Below are positions 1-9,188 of a stretch of DNA of 64,000 bases, in pieces. The DNA lies in assembly GCA_951828385.1 (NCBI GenBank), contig OX639973.1, positions 4,331,200-4,395,199 on the forward strand, in the 5' to 3' direction. The position numbers and the translations under genes are program-made. A model generated the notes under the pieces. It ran no database searches. It saw only the letters and a list, made by a program, of their open reading frames with translations, and had not been told where the DNA came from. How positions within the stretch are numbered: position 1 is the stretch's first letter; every line of letters starts with the position of its first letter. The stretch comes from an uncultured Poribacteria bacterium (GTDB taxonomy: Bacteria; Poribacteria; WGA-4E; WGA-3G).

Positions 1-1110
1 CGGTTCTGCACCCGTGACCAAAAAACCTTCTTCGGTTTCAATGAGTTCAAACCGTGCTGACGGTTCCGGTGGTAGTTCTGGTTCTAACGTAATTGTCGTT
101 TCTGCTTCCTTTCGGGCGCGCGTTTCTAAGTATTGCAAGGAGCGGTATGCTTGCTGCATGAGTGGATTCACGCCGTCACCCGTAATTGCAGAGATTGGGA
201 AGATTTTCCGGTTCCCGAAGTATTCCTGTACGCGTGCCAGGTTCGCCTGCGCTTCAGGCATATCTATCTTATTTACGGCAATAATTTGTGGCAGTTTCGT
301 CAGTAATGCGTTGTAATGGTCCAATTCAAGGTTAAGTTGCTCGTAATCCTCAATCGGGTCGCGTCCATCTGTTGCACTCAAGTCGATGACGTGAATGAGC
401 ATTTTGGTACGCTCGATGTGTCGCAGAAATTGGTGTCCTAAACCTGCGCCTTTATGCGCGCCCTCTATCAGTCCCGGGATATCTGCGAGGACGAAATTCT
501 GCTCACGATTGATGCGGACAACGCCGAGATTCGGACGGAGTGTCGTGAACGGGTAGGCGGCGATTTTCGGTGTCGCGGCAGAGGTTCGCGCCAATAGTGT
601 TGATTTTCCAGCGTTGGGGTAACCGACTAACCCGATATCAGCGATGAGTTTGACTTCAAGGCGGATCTCGCGTGCTTCTCCGGGTTCGCCTTTCTCTGCG
701 ACGCGCGGTGCTTGGAAGGTACTGCTTTTAAAGCGCGCATTGCCTTTGCCACCGATACCGCCGCGGGCAACGACAACGGTTTGATCCGGTTCCGTTAGAT
801 CCGCAAGCGTCTCGTCCGTGTCAAAATCTCTGATGATGGTGCCAGCAGGGACCTTAACAACACAATCTACGCCATCAGCACCGTCTCGTTTTTTGCCGGT
901 ACCGTGTCCGCCGTTCTCCGCAACTTGGCGCGGGTTATGGTGCAGGTCGATGAGCGTGCTCATTCCCAAAGTTGCAATGAGGATGATATGTCCACCATTG
1001 CCGCCGTCTCCGCCATCGGGACCGCCGCGCGGGACAAATTTCTCTCGGCGGAAACTGATGCACCCGTTCCCACCGTTACCTGCTTTCACCTGAATTCTTG
1101 CTGTGTCCAT
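1..1110 (-). CDS. obg: Obg family GTPase, 3' end off the window
   Basis: Essential ribosome-associated P-loop GTPase involved in 50S maturation and stress control. The reading frame from ATG at 1110 gives the glycine-rich Obg fold first (GNGGNGC, GGDGGNGG, GGIGGKGN), then the G domain with G1 GYPNAGKST, G3 DIPGLIEG and G4 NKID. It runs off the left edge inside the C-terminal OCT domain, where FLVTGAE is visible. 370 codons are present, so about 60 or more residues are missing if it has normal family length. It lies 33 bp downstream of the metal-binding protein on the same strand, so the four genes 1549 to 1 could be one transcript. No fault is seen in the GTPase motifs. Confidence 0.95.
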   Translation of the reverse strand, partial: MDTARIQVKAGNGGNGCISFRREKFVPRGGPDGGDGGNGGHIILIATLGMSTLIDLHHNPRQVAENGGHGTGKKRDGADGVDCVVKVPAGTIIRDFDTDETLADLTEPDQTVVVARGGIGGKGNARFKSSTFQAPRVAEKGEPGEAREIRLEVKLIADIGLVGYPNAGKSTLLARTSAATPKIAAYPFTTLRPNLGVVRINREQNFVLADIPGLIEGAHKGAGLGHQFLRHIERTKMLIHVIDLSATDGRDPIEDYEQLNLELDHYNALLTKLPQIIAVNKIDMPEAQANLARVQEYFGNRKIFPISAITGDGVNPLMQQAYRSLQYLETRARKEAETTITLEPELPPEPSARFELIETEEGFLVTGAEP

Positions 1111-1143
1111 GTGCTTATACTTTGCCTGAAATTGTGCAGCGGG

Positions 1144-1350
1144 TTACAACGCCTCAAATCCCGCTTGCGTTATTGCATCCCTAAGATTGACAGGGTTGAC
1201 GGACAGTTCATCGAAACGGACAACTGCCTCGCCTTTGCGGAGGTTGACTTTCGCGCTTTGAACGCCCTCAAGTGCTGTCAACGCATCTTTCACTGTTTTG
1301 ACACAATGTTGACAGGACATACCGCTAATTTTTAGTTTCGTTTTTTGCAT
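1144..1350 (-). CDS. Heavy-metal-associated domain protein (copper chaperone-like)
   Basis: Single 68-residue HMA domain. The metal-binding loop is GMSCQHC near residues 10-16, the standard MxCxxC arrangement that binds Cu(I) or a similar ion between two cysteines. The length equals that of CopZ/Atx1-type chaperones, and the ferredoxin-like beta-alpha-beta pattern is plausible. No P-type ATPase is in the window, so the partner is unknown. It starts 4 bp after the stop of the zinc-ribbon membrane protein upstream, and a purine-rich stretch (aaagg) precedes the ATG. Function as a copper chaperone is family inference; mercury or zinc binding is not excluded. Confidence 0.85.
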   Translation of the reverse strand: MQKTKLKISGMSCQHCVKTVKDALTALEGVQSAKVNLRKGEAVVRFDELSVNPVNLRDAITQAGFEAL

Positions 1351-1354
1351 GGTA

Positions 1355-1549
1355 TTATTCCTTTCCGCCTTTACTTTTCGTCAAGAAATTGCGTTTGCAT
1401 GATGGGCAGGTTGATGTATGTGTCTGAATTGCTAATCCACATTCTGGGCAAATGCGTTTTGTCCGAAAGCGTTCGACGAAACGAGAGACAATGATAATTC
1501 CGAAAAAAAGAATGATGACGAACGCAACTTCCCAGAAACCGATAGACAC
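1355..1549 (-). CDS. Small membrane protein with zinc ribbon
   Basis: 64 residues beginning with GTG. One transmembrane helix (residues about 6-24, VAFVIILFFGIIIV) is followed by a basic stretch and then two CxxC pairs (CPEC and CPSC) forming a rubredoxin-like zinc ribbon on the presumed cytoplasmic side. It overlaps nothing and precedes the HMA protein by 4 bp, so the two are probably cotranscribed. The family is not recognised beyond the ribbon. A role in metal sensing or as a subunit of a small membrane complex would be a guess. Confidence 0.7.
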   Translation of the reverse strand: MSIGFWEVAFVIILFFGIIIVSRFVERFRTKRICPECGLAIQTHTSTCPSCKRNFLTKSKGGKE

Positions 1550-1598
1550 ACCTTAATCCCCCGCCATTTTTTATACTTCAATATGGAAAATCTGCCAG

Positions 1599-2438
1599 TT
1601 ACACCTTCAATGCCCGTAAAGTAGAGAGGTTTACCTCGTGCATGGTTTTCATCTCTGGTGTTTCAATGATGAGCGGTATTTCGGCGAAGCGAGAGTCGTT
1701 GAGAATATACACGAATGCGGTTGCGCCGATATTGCCTTCACCAATGTGTTCGTGCCGATCCACGCGGCTTTGATATTCCGATTTTGCGTCGTTGAGATGG
1801 AAGGCTTTTAGGCGGTCAAGCCCGATAACATTGTCAAACTGATTAAATGTTGCTGCACAATCCGATTCGGTTCGCATGTCGTAGCCAGCGGCGAAAACGT
1901 GGCACGTATCCAAACAGACCCCAAACCGATCCGGGTGTTTTGTCATGCCGATGACATCTCGTAAGTGTTCAAAACAGTAGCCAAGATTTGTACCTTGCCC
2001 GGCAGTCGTTTCGAGGAGGGGCATGACATCGGGTGCCTCAGCATTTTCAAACAGGAAATCAAAACTGTCGGCTAACTGTTGTAAACCGAATGTTTCTCCT
2101 TCACCGAGATGCGCGCCGAGGTGTGTGACGATGTAGCGGATACCGAGTCGCTGCGCGAATTCCATCTGTTCACGGAACGCTTGGCGTGATTTGTTCAGTA
2201 CATCTAACTTTGGGGAAGCGAGATTACTCAAGTGGATGTCGTGAACAATTACCTCACCAAGTCTGCCTTCTGACCACGCTGTGGTAAATTTTTCGACTAT
2301 CTCTGAGGTGGGAGGTTTTCCTTGCCACTGGTGTGGATTTCGCAAGAAAATTTGTATCGTGTCGCACTCAAGGTCGGTGCCATTTTTGATGGCGTTGTGT
2401 ATTCCGCCTGAAGTGGATACGTGTGCGCCGAGAATCAT
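1599..2438 (-). CDS. nfo: Deoxyribonuclease IV (endonuclease IV)
   Basis: AP endonuclease of base-excision repair that cleaves 5' of abasic sites using three zinc ions on a TIM barrel. 279 residues, the usual length. It opens with LGAHVSTSGG, and conserved metal-ligand regions are visible as THLGAHLG, LLETTAGQG, CLDTCHVFAAGYD, HLNDAK and HEHIGEGNIG, which cover the expected His, Glu and Asp ligands. ATG at 2438 is preceded by an AAGGAG about 14 bp upstream, slightly far. It is separated by about 100 bp from the dehydrogenase gene upstream and by 49 bp from the zinc-ribbon gene, so it could be a single gene or the head of the obg cluster. Confidence 0.95.
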   Translation of the reverse strand: MILGAHVSTSGGIHNAIKNGTDLECDTIQIFLRNPHQWQGKPPTSEIVEKFTTAWSEGRLGEVIVHDIHLSNLASPKLDVLNKSRQAFREQMEFAQRLGIRYIVTHLGAHLGEGETFGLQQLADSFDFLFENAEAPDVMPLLETTAGQGTNLGYCFEHLRDVIGMTKHPDRFGVCLDTCHVFAAGYDMRTESDCAATFNQFDNVIGLDRLKAFHLNDAKSEYQSRVDRHEHIGEGNIGATAFVYILNDSRFAEIPLIIETPEMKTMHEVNLSTLRALKV

Positions 2439-2538
2439 ATTTCAGTTAATATCTCCTTGTGTGGTGTTCCAGAATCACTTTAAAGATACCACAAAAATAG
2501 AAGAAAGTCAAAGGAAAGGTTGAACAACGGTATATCCA

Positions 2539-3555
2539 TCACGGATGGACTGCTGTCTTAACGCCGCGCTGCGCAGCGGCGTTATCGAATGCATCTAAAC
2601 CGTGTGAGATCGGAAACCGATCGGTTAACAAGGGTTCAAAATTGAGTACCTTCTCTATGAGGAGTTGTTTAGAGGCTTCGAGGCTGGCGCGGGAGAATGC
2701 CCAGGAAGCCATCAGTTTGTGACCCGCATAGTGAAATTCTTCAAGGTTGATGCGGAATTCTTCGCCTTCCGGTGCGAGTCCAAAGAAGTTGAGGCACCCG
2801 CCTCTACGGACAATCTCAAAAGCGAGTGCTATTGCCGAAGCGTTGTTTGTCGTTGCGGAGATGACGGTATCAACGCCGCCGTTGGTGATGTCTCGGAGGT
2901 GCGCTACTGACTCAGGAGACGTATCAAGTGTGAGGTCGGCACCGAGTGTTTCTGCGACAGTTCTACGGTGGGACAGCGGTTCCAGCACATAGGTGGCTAA
3001 GCCTGCGCGTTTTGTCAATTGTGTGAACATCAATCCGATGGGCCCGGCACCGAGGATAGCGACAGAATCCTTAAAAAGCGTTTCTTGCATCGCATTGAGG
3101 CAGCAGCCCAACGGTTCCAGAAATAGCAGTTCTTCGTGCGGTATACTATCGGGTACCCGGATGAGTTTGCCGGTATTGACACCGTGCTTTGGCATCCGCA
3201 TATATTCGGCGTAGCCGCCATCAATATCGTGCCCGATCCCTTCAACGGTATTGCAGTATTTATCGAGGTCGTTCTGGCATTCGGCACATGCGCCGCAAGA
3301 GATCATAGGGTTAACCGTAACCCGTTCACCCACTTTGACATCCGGATGTCGGCTCTCTGCAATCACACCTGCGAGTTCGTGTCCCATCACGACGGGGGGT
3401 GCGTAATCTGAAACATCCCCACGCAGGGCGGCAAGATCGGAAGCGCAGATACCGCAGAGTTCCGTCTGAATGAGTACATCTCCGTCAGTGAGTGCGGGGA
3501 TAGGTTTTTCTTGGATGCTTAATTGCTGAATTTTTTCAAAGACAATAGTTTGCAT
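2539..3555 (-). CDS. Zinc-dependent alcohol dehydrogenase (sorbitol/threonine dehydrogenase type)
   Basis: Medium-chain dehydrogenase that oxidises a secondary alcohol or polyol with NAD(P). The start MQTIVFEK at 3555 matches the usual beginning; the frame stays open upstream to 3600. Catalytic zinc ligands are in CGICASD and GHELAGVI; the structural zinc cysteines are in SCGACAECQNDLDKYC; the Rossmann motif is GAGPIGL. About 338 residues, normal for the family. Substrate cannot be read from sequence. It sits head to tail with a Gfo/Idh/MocA oxidoreductase 100 bp upstream, which suggests sugar or polyol catabolism. No strong ribosome binding site is seen at either candidate start. Confidence 0.9.
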   Translation of the reverse strand: MQTIVFEKIQQLSIQEKPIPALTDGDVLIQTELCGICASDLAALRGDVSDYAPPVVMGHELAGVIAESRHPDVKVGERVTVNPMISCGACAECQNDLDKYCNTVEGIGHDIDGGYAEYMRMPKHGVNTGKLIRVPDSIPHEELLFLEPLGCCLNAMQETLFKDSVAILGAGPIGLMFTQLTKRAGLATYVLEPLSHRRTVAETLGADLTLDTSPESVAHLRDITNGGVDTVISATTNNASAIALAFEIVRRGGCLNFFGLAPEGEEFRINLEEFHYAGHKLMASWAFSRASLEASKQLLIEKVLNFEPLLTDRFPISHGLDAFDNAAAQRGVKTAVHP

Positions 3556-3654
3556 ATATTTTGTTGGGCGAGATAGACGATAGATGGGCTGGGAATGCAT
3601 GTCGCATTTCCAACCCGACTACGCATTGCGGGAATTCAGAAACCAGATTGGTTT

Positions 3655-4686
3655 CTATGATTCAAATTCATAAGGCACCGTTTCTGCCTGATGTGTTTTC
3701 GCCGACTTTTCTGCTAAATCCATGATGGCAACGACGCGGCGAGCGGACTCCGGTGTCACAAGTAACGGCGTGCCGTCGTTTAAATGCGCGACGATATTCT
3801 GATAATAACTCGGTCCAGGTCTACCGTGATGACCGACTTCCTGTTCTTTAGGGTGGCCTTCGACTTCGGATAGGACCTTAAACCCGCCGCCTTGCGAGGT
3901 AATTGCGCCGTGTGAGCCGAGCAGTTTCCAGCGCTCTCCACCGATTTTGGCGATATTAGACATCTGGATGTTTGCCGATGCGCCGTCCGCGACGACCTTT
4001 CCGCCCGCGAAGCGAATAACTGCTTGGACGTGGTCTTCGTTGGTAATATCATCCCAAACGAGGTTCGGTTGATAGAAGCCGGTGACGTTAATCATCGGTG
4101 CTTCGAGCACATTGAGTAGCCAATCGAGGTAGTGCGCACCCCAATCGTAGAATTGTCCGCCGGAGATGGCTTTGACGCTGCGCCACCAATCTGGGTTCGG
4201 TCTACCGTAACCGCCGCCCCACATCTCAATGCTAAAGACTTTGCCGATGATACCGGATTGGACGAGTTCACGCAGCGTCCAGAAATCAGCATCCCATCGT
4301 CGGTTGTGGTGAACAGACAACATGACGTTGTTCTCTTTAGCCGTCGTAATCATTTCTGTGGCTTCTGCGATTGTGACGCACATCGGTTTTTCAACGACAA
4401 CGTGCTTGCCAGCCTTGAGGCTTGCCACCGAGGGCCCACAGTGCAAACTATGCGGTAGAACGTTCGCGACGAGATCGACACCGTCGTCCGCGTTGAGTGC
4501 TTCAACTGAATTATAGGTACGAATGCCGGGAAAATCCTTTTTTGCGGCATCTGTGCGTTCTGGGTCTATGTCACAGACAGCGACGCATTCAATGCCGTCG
4601 GTGTTCTGCATCATATTCGCGTGGGCTCTGCCCATATTAAATGCTGCGCCATATCCAAGTACGGCACCTTTGAGGGTATCTGCCAT
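3655..4686 (-). CDS. Gfo/Idh/MocA family oxidoreductase
   Basis: NAD(P)-dependent sugar or inositol oxidoreductase, 343 residues. The N-terminal Rossmann fold shows GYGAAFNMGRAHA and CDIDPER; the family signature is VVVEKPMC, containing the conserved EKP lysine; the active-site region has GGQFYDWGAHYLDW, with the Asp and His expected for the catalytic pair. GGAG 8 bp before the ATG supports the start. It is probably in one transcript with the alcohol dehydrogenase downstream. The exact substrate is unknown. Confidence 0.9.
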   Translation of the reverse strand: MADTLKGAVLGYGAAFNMGRAHANMMQNTDGIECVAVCDIDPERTDAAKKDFPGIRTYNSVEALNADDGVDLVANVLPHSLHCGPSVASLKAGKHVVVEKPMCVTIAEATEMITTAKENNVMLSVHHNRRWDADFWTLRELVQSGIIGKVFSIEMWGGGYGRPNPDWWRSVKAISGGQFYDWGAHYLDWLLNVLEAPMINVTGFYQPNLVWDDITNEDHVQAVIRFAGGKVVADGASANIQMSNIAKIGGERWKLLGSHGAITSQGGGFKVLSEVEGHPKEQEVGHHGRPGPSYYQNIVAHLNDGTPLLVTPESARRVVAIMDLAEKSAKTHQAETVPYEFES

Positions 4687-4775
4687 TTATTTGGCTCCTT
4701 CTTTTTCTATATGAATGCGTCATTATAGCACAAAGAAGAAAAAATTGTGTAAAAATTCTGTGTGCAGAAAATAGA

Positions 4776-4804
4776 TTGACGTTTCTCAGAATTTGTGATA
4801 AACT
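4776..4804 (+). promoter_or_regulatory. Sigma70-like promoter for the 4926 gene
   Basis: TTGACG, 17 bp, then TAAACT. It lies about 120 bp upstream of the dehydrogenase start and is the only clear promoter in the divergent gap from 4687 to 4925. Confidence 0.55.
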
Positions 4805-4925
4805 CTACCGATTTTCAGTTAGCAGGGTTTGTTGCTGCGGACATTTGCAAGACAGAACGGCAAAGAAGTGCGTTTGGAGAAGCAGCGTGTGTATCAATTC
4901 TGGGCAATATTTTTTGAGGTAATTT

Positions 4926-5819
4926 ATGGCAAAAGTTGGACTCATCGGTGTTGGTAATATGGGGGCGGGCATGTCAAGAAACATCTTGAAAGCCGGACAC
5001 GAATTGACGGTGTATGATGTCCGTCCTGAAGCGATGGAAACGTTGGTAGCAGAAGGCGCGGACGCTGCTGCATCGCCGCGAGCACTCGGTGCCGCCGCAG
5101 ATACGGTTTTTATCATGGTGTTGAATGTTGAACAGGTTAAGGCATCACTCTTGGGTGAAGACGGGCTGCTGGCGGGGCTTAACCCGAATGCTACAGTCAT
5201 CTGTACGGCGACTATTGGACGTTCACAGGTGATAGAGGTCGCCGAACTCGTGACGGCAAAAGGGGTTAACATCGTTGACGCACCTGTGAGTGGTGGGGCA
5301 CCGGGGGCAGCCGCCGGAACGCTTACGATGATGGTAGCAGCAGAAACCGAGATCTTTGCGGCAGCGAAACCGGTGCTTGAAGCGGTCGGCAAGGACATCT
5401 ATCACGTTGGAGAGGAGATCGGTATGGGGCAAACCGTCAAATCTGCCCTCGCGGTACTGATAGGTACGACGTATGCGGGTATCTTTGAGGCGTTAACCCT
5501 CGCGGTGAAAGCGGGTGTAGCACCGGAGACACTTCGGGACGTTGTTAGCACAAGTGTCGTCGGGAATTTCCTTTTCAGAGATACAACGGAAAACATCTTA
5601 TCACGCAACTTCAAAGGACAAAGTAATATCGGTACGATGTATAAAGACCTCAGTTTGGCGAAAAGTATGGCAAACGATTGTGGTGTGCCGCTCTTTGCCG
5701 CGAGTGCTGCGTTTGAACTGTTTCAAGCCGGGAAAGCGGTAAATCCGGATGAGGATAACTGGACGATTATCAAAATTTTGGAAAATATCGCTGGTGTCGA
5801 AATTAAGAAAACAGAATAG
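4926..5819 (+). CDS. 3-hydroxyisobutyrate dehydrogenase family protein
   Basis: NAD(P)-dependent beta-hydroxyacid dehydrogenase, 297 residues, as expected. The nucleotide-binding motif GLIGVGNMGAGM is at residues 5-16, the substrate signature DAPVSGG follows, and the conserved lysine lies in GMGQTVKSA. The usual Asn pair after that lysine is replaced by Ser-Ala, so substrate handling may differ from true 3-hydroxyisobutyrate dehydrogenase; tartronate semialdehyde reductase-like or imine reductase-like relatives are alternatives. It is divergent from the Gfo/Idh/MocA gene and followed after 228 bp, which includes a MITE-like element, by a TIM-barrel isomerase. Confidence 0.88.
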   Translation: MAKVGLIGVGNMGAGMSRNILKAGHELTVYDVRPEAMETLVAEGADAAASPRALGAAADTVFIMVLNVEQVKASLLGEDGLLAGLNPNATVICTATIGRSQVIEVAELVTAKGVNIVDAPVSGGAPGAAAGTLTMMVAAETEIFAAAKPVLEAVGKDIYHVGEEIGMGQTVKSALAVLIGTTYAGIFEALTLAVKAGVAPETLRDVVSTSVVGNFLFRDTTENILSRNFKGQSNIGTMYKDLSLAKSMANDCGVPLFAASAAFELFQAGKAVNPDEDNWTIIKILENIAGVEIKKTE

Positions 5820-5871
5820 TTAAAGATTGGAAGGTTGGAAGGTTGGAAGAATGTGCGGATATCCGTTGTTC

Positions 5872-6004
5872 TATAGTGAATCGTAAAAATAAAGAGACAC
5901 TTTCATCCCCGGTAGGTTCGGTTTTGCGGTGTACTCACCCAAATGCGACCTGCATTCCAACCGAACCGGCGCAGAGTGTCCTATTAATTCTAAACTTTAC
6001 TATA
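5872..6004. mobile_element. MITE-like element, copy A
   Basis: 133 bp with imperfect terminal inverted repeats (29 bp, 20 matching, beginning tatagt). No coding capacity. An inner inverted repeat is built from ggttcggtt and aaccgaacc. A second copy with the same ends lies at 27072-27194. The stretch from 5931 to 5965 also matches about 35 bp at 14825-14860, so the interior is itself made of dispersed repeats. Confidence 0.65.
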
Positions 6005-6047
6005 ATCTTCTAATTGTTTCCTGATAAGAAAATTGAGAGGGTGTTAA

Positions 6048-6899
6048 ATGTTCAAACTCGGAACTATTACGGATGGCATCAGTCGGGATTTTGAATACGC
6101 GCTGGACACGATGGTAGCGACCGGCTTGGAATATGTTGAATTACAATATCTTTGGGAAAAACAGGTTGGAGATTTGACGGACGCTGACATTGAACGGGTT
6201 CGAGGGTTAATTGCGGCTCGGAATTTAAAGGTATCGTGTATCTCGCACCACAATTTATCGGCACTCCCGGTTGATACGGCGGTGGTCGCGCCTGCCTATC
6301 GTGAACACATTACAACGTTACAACGGTGTATTAATGTTGCACAAGCACTCGGTACGAACCTCGTCCGGATTTTCAGTTTCCGAAAAGAGATGGTGCTTTT
6401 CGGTGCGGAACCGGTTATCTCCGAAGGCGCGTGGGCGACGCTCATGAATCGGTTGGAAGAACCGTTGCAAATCGCGGACGCGGCGGGCATCACGCTTGTC
6501 ATGGAGACTGCGATTTCAGGGAACGTGACATCGGCATTCCTTGCGAGAAAGTTAATAGACGCATTAGACGTGCCACATCTGAAAGTACTCTGGGATCCAT
6601 GCAGTTCGCTTTATTGTACAGAAGTCCCGTATCCCGATGGCTATGAAGCGATTCGTGAACATATTGCACATGTACATCTTAAAGATGGCGTTGTCAACCT
6701 ACCCGCGGCAACCTTTGATTTCTGTGCGATGCGTCAAGGGCAGATGGATCCTTACTACAACGACATCGTGGATGCTTTGAAACGGGATGGTTACGAAGGT
6801 GCAATCTCTTTGGAGAGCGTCTATACACCGGTGGGTGGGACGCGTGAGGATGGATTTAGAGCGTCGCTACCGGTCTTTATGGAACTCATGGGACGATAG
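6048..6899 (+). CDS. Sugar phosphate isomerase/epimerase (xylose isomerase-like TIM barrel)
   Basis: 283-residue TIM barrel of the AP_endonuc_2 superfamily. It shows the usual spacing of metal ligands: YVELQYLW near the N-terminus, VMETAISGN mid-barrel, VLWDPCSS, HVHLKD and a closing SLESVY. The start is set by a purine-rich site (gagaggg) just before the ATG. It is the last gene before a bidirectional terminator and is convergent with the secreted protein cluster. The substrate is unknown; proteins of this type act on inositols, tagatose, fructose or related ketoses. Confidence 0.85.
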   Translation: MFKLGTITDGISRDFEYALDTMVATGLEYVELQYLWEKQVGDLTDADIERVRGLIAARNLKVSCISHHNLSALPVDTAVVAPAYREHITTLQRCINVAQALGTNLVRIFSFRKEMVLFGAEPVISEGAWATLMNRLEEPLQIADAAGITLVMETAISGNVTSAFLARKLIDALDVPHLKVLWDPCSSLYCTEVPYPDGYEAIREHIAHVHLKDGVVNLPAATFDFCAMRQGQMDPYYNDIVDALKRDGYEGAISLESVYTPVGGTREDGFRASLPVFMELMGR

Positions 6900-6911
6900 A
6901 TACGCTGCCTG

Positions 6912-6959
6912 AAAAAGAAAAGGACGCAGTTGAAGTGATCAGCTGCGTCCTTTTTCTTT
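6912..6959. terminator. Bidirectional rho-independent terminator
   Basis: A 13-bp stem (aggacgcag paired with ctgcgtcct, plus flanks) with an A-run on one side and a T-run on the other. It sits exactly between two convergent genes ending at 6899 and 6977. Confidence 0.85.
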
Positions 6960-6976
6960 ACGTAGAAACTTAGATA

Positions 6977-8227
6977 TTACTTGGCTTTTAAGCTGCCCCA
7001 AGTTGTCAGCAGTTTACCAGCAGCTTCGACAGCCGTTCCTGCTTCAGCAGGTGCCTTATACATAGCTTCGACAGGGGCGTTAATACCGGCATACATTCCC
7101 CAGCCGCCGCCACGTTCACTGACTTTTATCAGCAGTAGGTTGTCACCTTTTACAAGGTTAACAGCGACCGTATCTTGGAAGGAGTCTGCGCCGCCGCGTC
7201 CACGGTTGACGGGGTTGTTATGAACTTCTTCGCCGTTGAGCCAGACTTTGACGGAGTCATCACTGCTGACACCGAGCATCACGCCTTCCATATCTTCCTC
7301 GGATACGAGTGTGATGAGTGCATAAGAGGTAACGTCGTTGAAATCAGCGTTTTCTGTCACACCGAGTTCGAGGAGCATGGCATTGATGTTCCCGTCGGCG
7401 GGGAGTGCGCCGAGCGTCCATGCGTAATCACCGACCTCGTCGCCTTCTGTTGCGCCTTCAGTTGCGACCATTTCTTCGGTAACATCGTCGTTACTCGCAA
7501 CAGCGAGCGAGTCGATATCGGTAGAATTGGCACCGCCTTCGTTAGCTTCGGTAGGTGCGATCATCCACAGCCATTCGCCTTCAATGTGGACGATAGGCGG
7601 AACCGCATAGATCGCTGAGAGTTCGGCATCAATACCGACGTACTGTCCCCAGCCACCACCGCGTTCACTGACCTTGACCATCAACAGATTAGCACCTGCC
7701 ACCAGATTCACTTCAATCTTATCTTGGTAGCCATCTATATCAGCGGGTGCGCCGCCGCGTCCACGGTTGACGGGGTTGTTATGAACTTCTTCGCCGTTAA
7801 GCCAGACTTTGATAGAATCATCGCTGCTGACGCCGAGCGTTACGCCGGACTGTGCTGTAGCGGATTCAAGTGTGATAACGGAATAAGAGCTCACGTCGTT
7901 GAAATCGGCAACTTCTGTCATGCCTATCTCAACGAGCATAGTGTTAGTGTTACCGTCATCAGGAAGCGTGCCGAGCGTCCATGCGTAGTCACCGACTTGG
8001 TCACCCTCAGTTGCACCGTTTGTTGCGATCATATCTTCGGTGACATCACCACCGCTGGCGACTGAGAGAGAATCGATATCGGTAGAATCGGCACCACCTA
8101 GGTTGGCTTCGGTGGGTGCTATCATCCACAGCCATGGACCTTTAATGGGTTCTTGTGCATCAGCAATGTGCGTCATGAGGAAAATCGCCACGAGGCACGT
8201 TAAACCTACAAAGAGTTTCTTGTACAT
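6977..8227 (-). CDS. Secreted protein with two copies of a beta-sandwich-like domain
   Basis: About 416 residues. A signal peptide (KLFVGLTCLVAIFLMTHIADA) is followed by two tandem domains of about 185 residues. Each begins GPWLWMIAPTEAN or GEWLWMIAPTEAN, passes a DFNDV(S/T)SY segment and ends SSDDSIKVWLNGEEVHN, NRGRGG and VKVSERGGGWG. The DD-x-KVWLNG pattern is typical of small ligand-binding beta-sandwich domains on secreted proteins, but no catalytic residues are visible. ATG at 8227 is chosen because GGAGG lies 6 bp upstream; a second ATG at 8239 lacks this. The C-terminus reads GKLLTTWGSLKAK, shared with three other secreted proteins here. Function unknown. Confidence 0.85.
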   Translation of the reverse strand: MYKKLFVGLTCLVAIFLMTHIADAQEPIKGPWLWMIAPTEANLGGADSTDIDSLSVASGGDVTEDMIATNGATEGDQVGDYAWTLGTLPDDGNTNTMLVEIGMTEVADFNDVSSYSVITLESATAQSGVTLGVSSDDSIKVWLNGEEVHNNPVNRGRGGAPADIDGYQDKIEVNLVAGANLLMVKVSERGGGWGQYVGIDAELSAIYAVPPIVHIEGEWLWMIAPTEANEGGANSTDIDSLAVASNDDVTEEMVATEGATEGDEVGDYAWTLGALPADGNINAMLLELGVTENADFNDVTSYALITLVSEEDMEGVMLGVSSDDSVKVWLNGEEVHNNPVNRGRGGADSFQDTVAVNLVKGDNLLLIKVSERGGGWGMYAGINAPVEAMYKAPAEAGTAVEAAGKLLTTWGSLKAK

Positions 8228-8483
8228 GAAAACCTCCATCTAATTTTTTTGAAAAAATAACTTTTAACTTTGACAGTGCTCATCTATTGCGTTATAGTTT
8301 CTGACGCTTTTTTAAGTTAAGGATGAACAACTATTCGCCATTAGTTTAACAAATAACCACAATTAAATCAAGATTAAAAAGTGGTGTTAGAACAATTTAA
8401 TTTTCATTGCACAGGCAACGTGAAATATTTCTATCCAAATTACTGAAGACTGGCAACGAAATTGCCGGAAATTAAAAGTGGCG
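8228..8483. other. AT-rich gap without genes
   Basis: 256 bp between two minus-strand secreted-protein genes. No coding frame or clear hairpin terminator was seen. It presumably holds the promoter of the 6977-8227 gene, but no convincing -35/-10 pair was found. Confidence 0.4.
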
Positions 8484-9188
8484 TTACTTATGGGCGTTCT
8501 TGATTTGTGCCCATTGTGTCGCCAATTTTCCTGCGGGTTCAACGGGTTGAAACCCGTCAAAATTTATGTGGGGTTCCACATCAGCATCGACACCGACGTA
8601 CTGTCCCCAGCCGCCGCCGCGTTCACTGACCTTGACCAACAACAGGTTAGCACCTTTTTTCAGGTCCACTTCAAACCTATCTTGATAGCCGTTTATATTG
8701 GCGGGCAAACCACCGCGCCCACGGTTCACAGCCATCTTATGAACCTCTTCACCATTAAGCCAGACTTTGAGAGAGTCATCGCTGCTGGTACCCATTGTCA
8801 CACCAGCCTGCTTTTTGCTGGATTCGAGTATGATAAGTGCATAAGACGTAACATCGTTGAAATCGGCGACTTTTGTCATCTTAATATTCACGAGACATAC
8901 GTTGATGTTGCCGTCTGCGGGCAATTCGCCTGGGGTCCATTCATAATCACCGACTTCATCACCTTCTTTGGCACCGTTTTTTGCGACCATCTCTTCGGTG
9001 ACTTTGCCTTTACTTTCCTCATCAAGCGAATCAATATCGGTGGAGGCTTGTCCACCTTGGTTGGCTTCGGTGGGTGCAATCATCCACAGCCAAGGTCCTG
9101 CAATTGGCTCTTCGGCATCAGCGATGTACGTCATAACCGAAACGGACATTAGACATATCAGTCCTATTGCCCATAATTTTTTCTGCAT
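8484..9188 (-). CDS. Secreted single-domain paralogue of the 6977 protein
   Basis: 234 residues: signal peptide, one copy of the same domain (GPWLWMIAPTEANQGG, DFNDVTSY, SSDDSLKVWLNGEEVH, VKVSERGGGWGQYVGVDA) and a tail reading PAGKLATQWAQIKNAHK. It differs from the neighbouring domains by scattered substitutions, so it is a diverged tandem duplicate and not a recent copy. No enzyme motif is present. A role in cell-surface or extracellular carbohydrate binding is inference from the fold-like pattern only. Confidence 0.82.
   Translation of the reverse strand: MQKKLWAIGLICLMSVSVMTYIADAEEPIAGPWLWMIAPTEANQGGQASTDIDSLDEESKGKVTEEMVAKNGAKEGDEVGDYEWTPGELPADGNINVCLVNIKMTKVADFNDVTSYALIILESSKKQAGVTMGTSSDDSLKVWLNGEEVHKMAVNRGRGGLPANINGYQDRFEVDLKKGANLLLVKVSERGGGWGQYVGVDADVEPHINFDGFQPVEPAGKLATQWAQIKNAHK

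Noticed and set aside
4805-5398. Long minus-strand open frame rich in Ala, Ser and Pro
   Set aside because: It is antisense to the 4926 dehydrogenase, low in complexity and has no family match by eye; the plus-strand gene explains the DNA.
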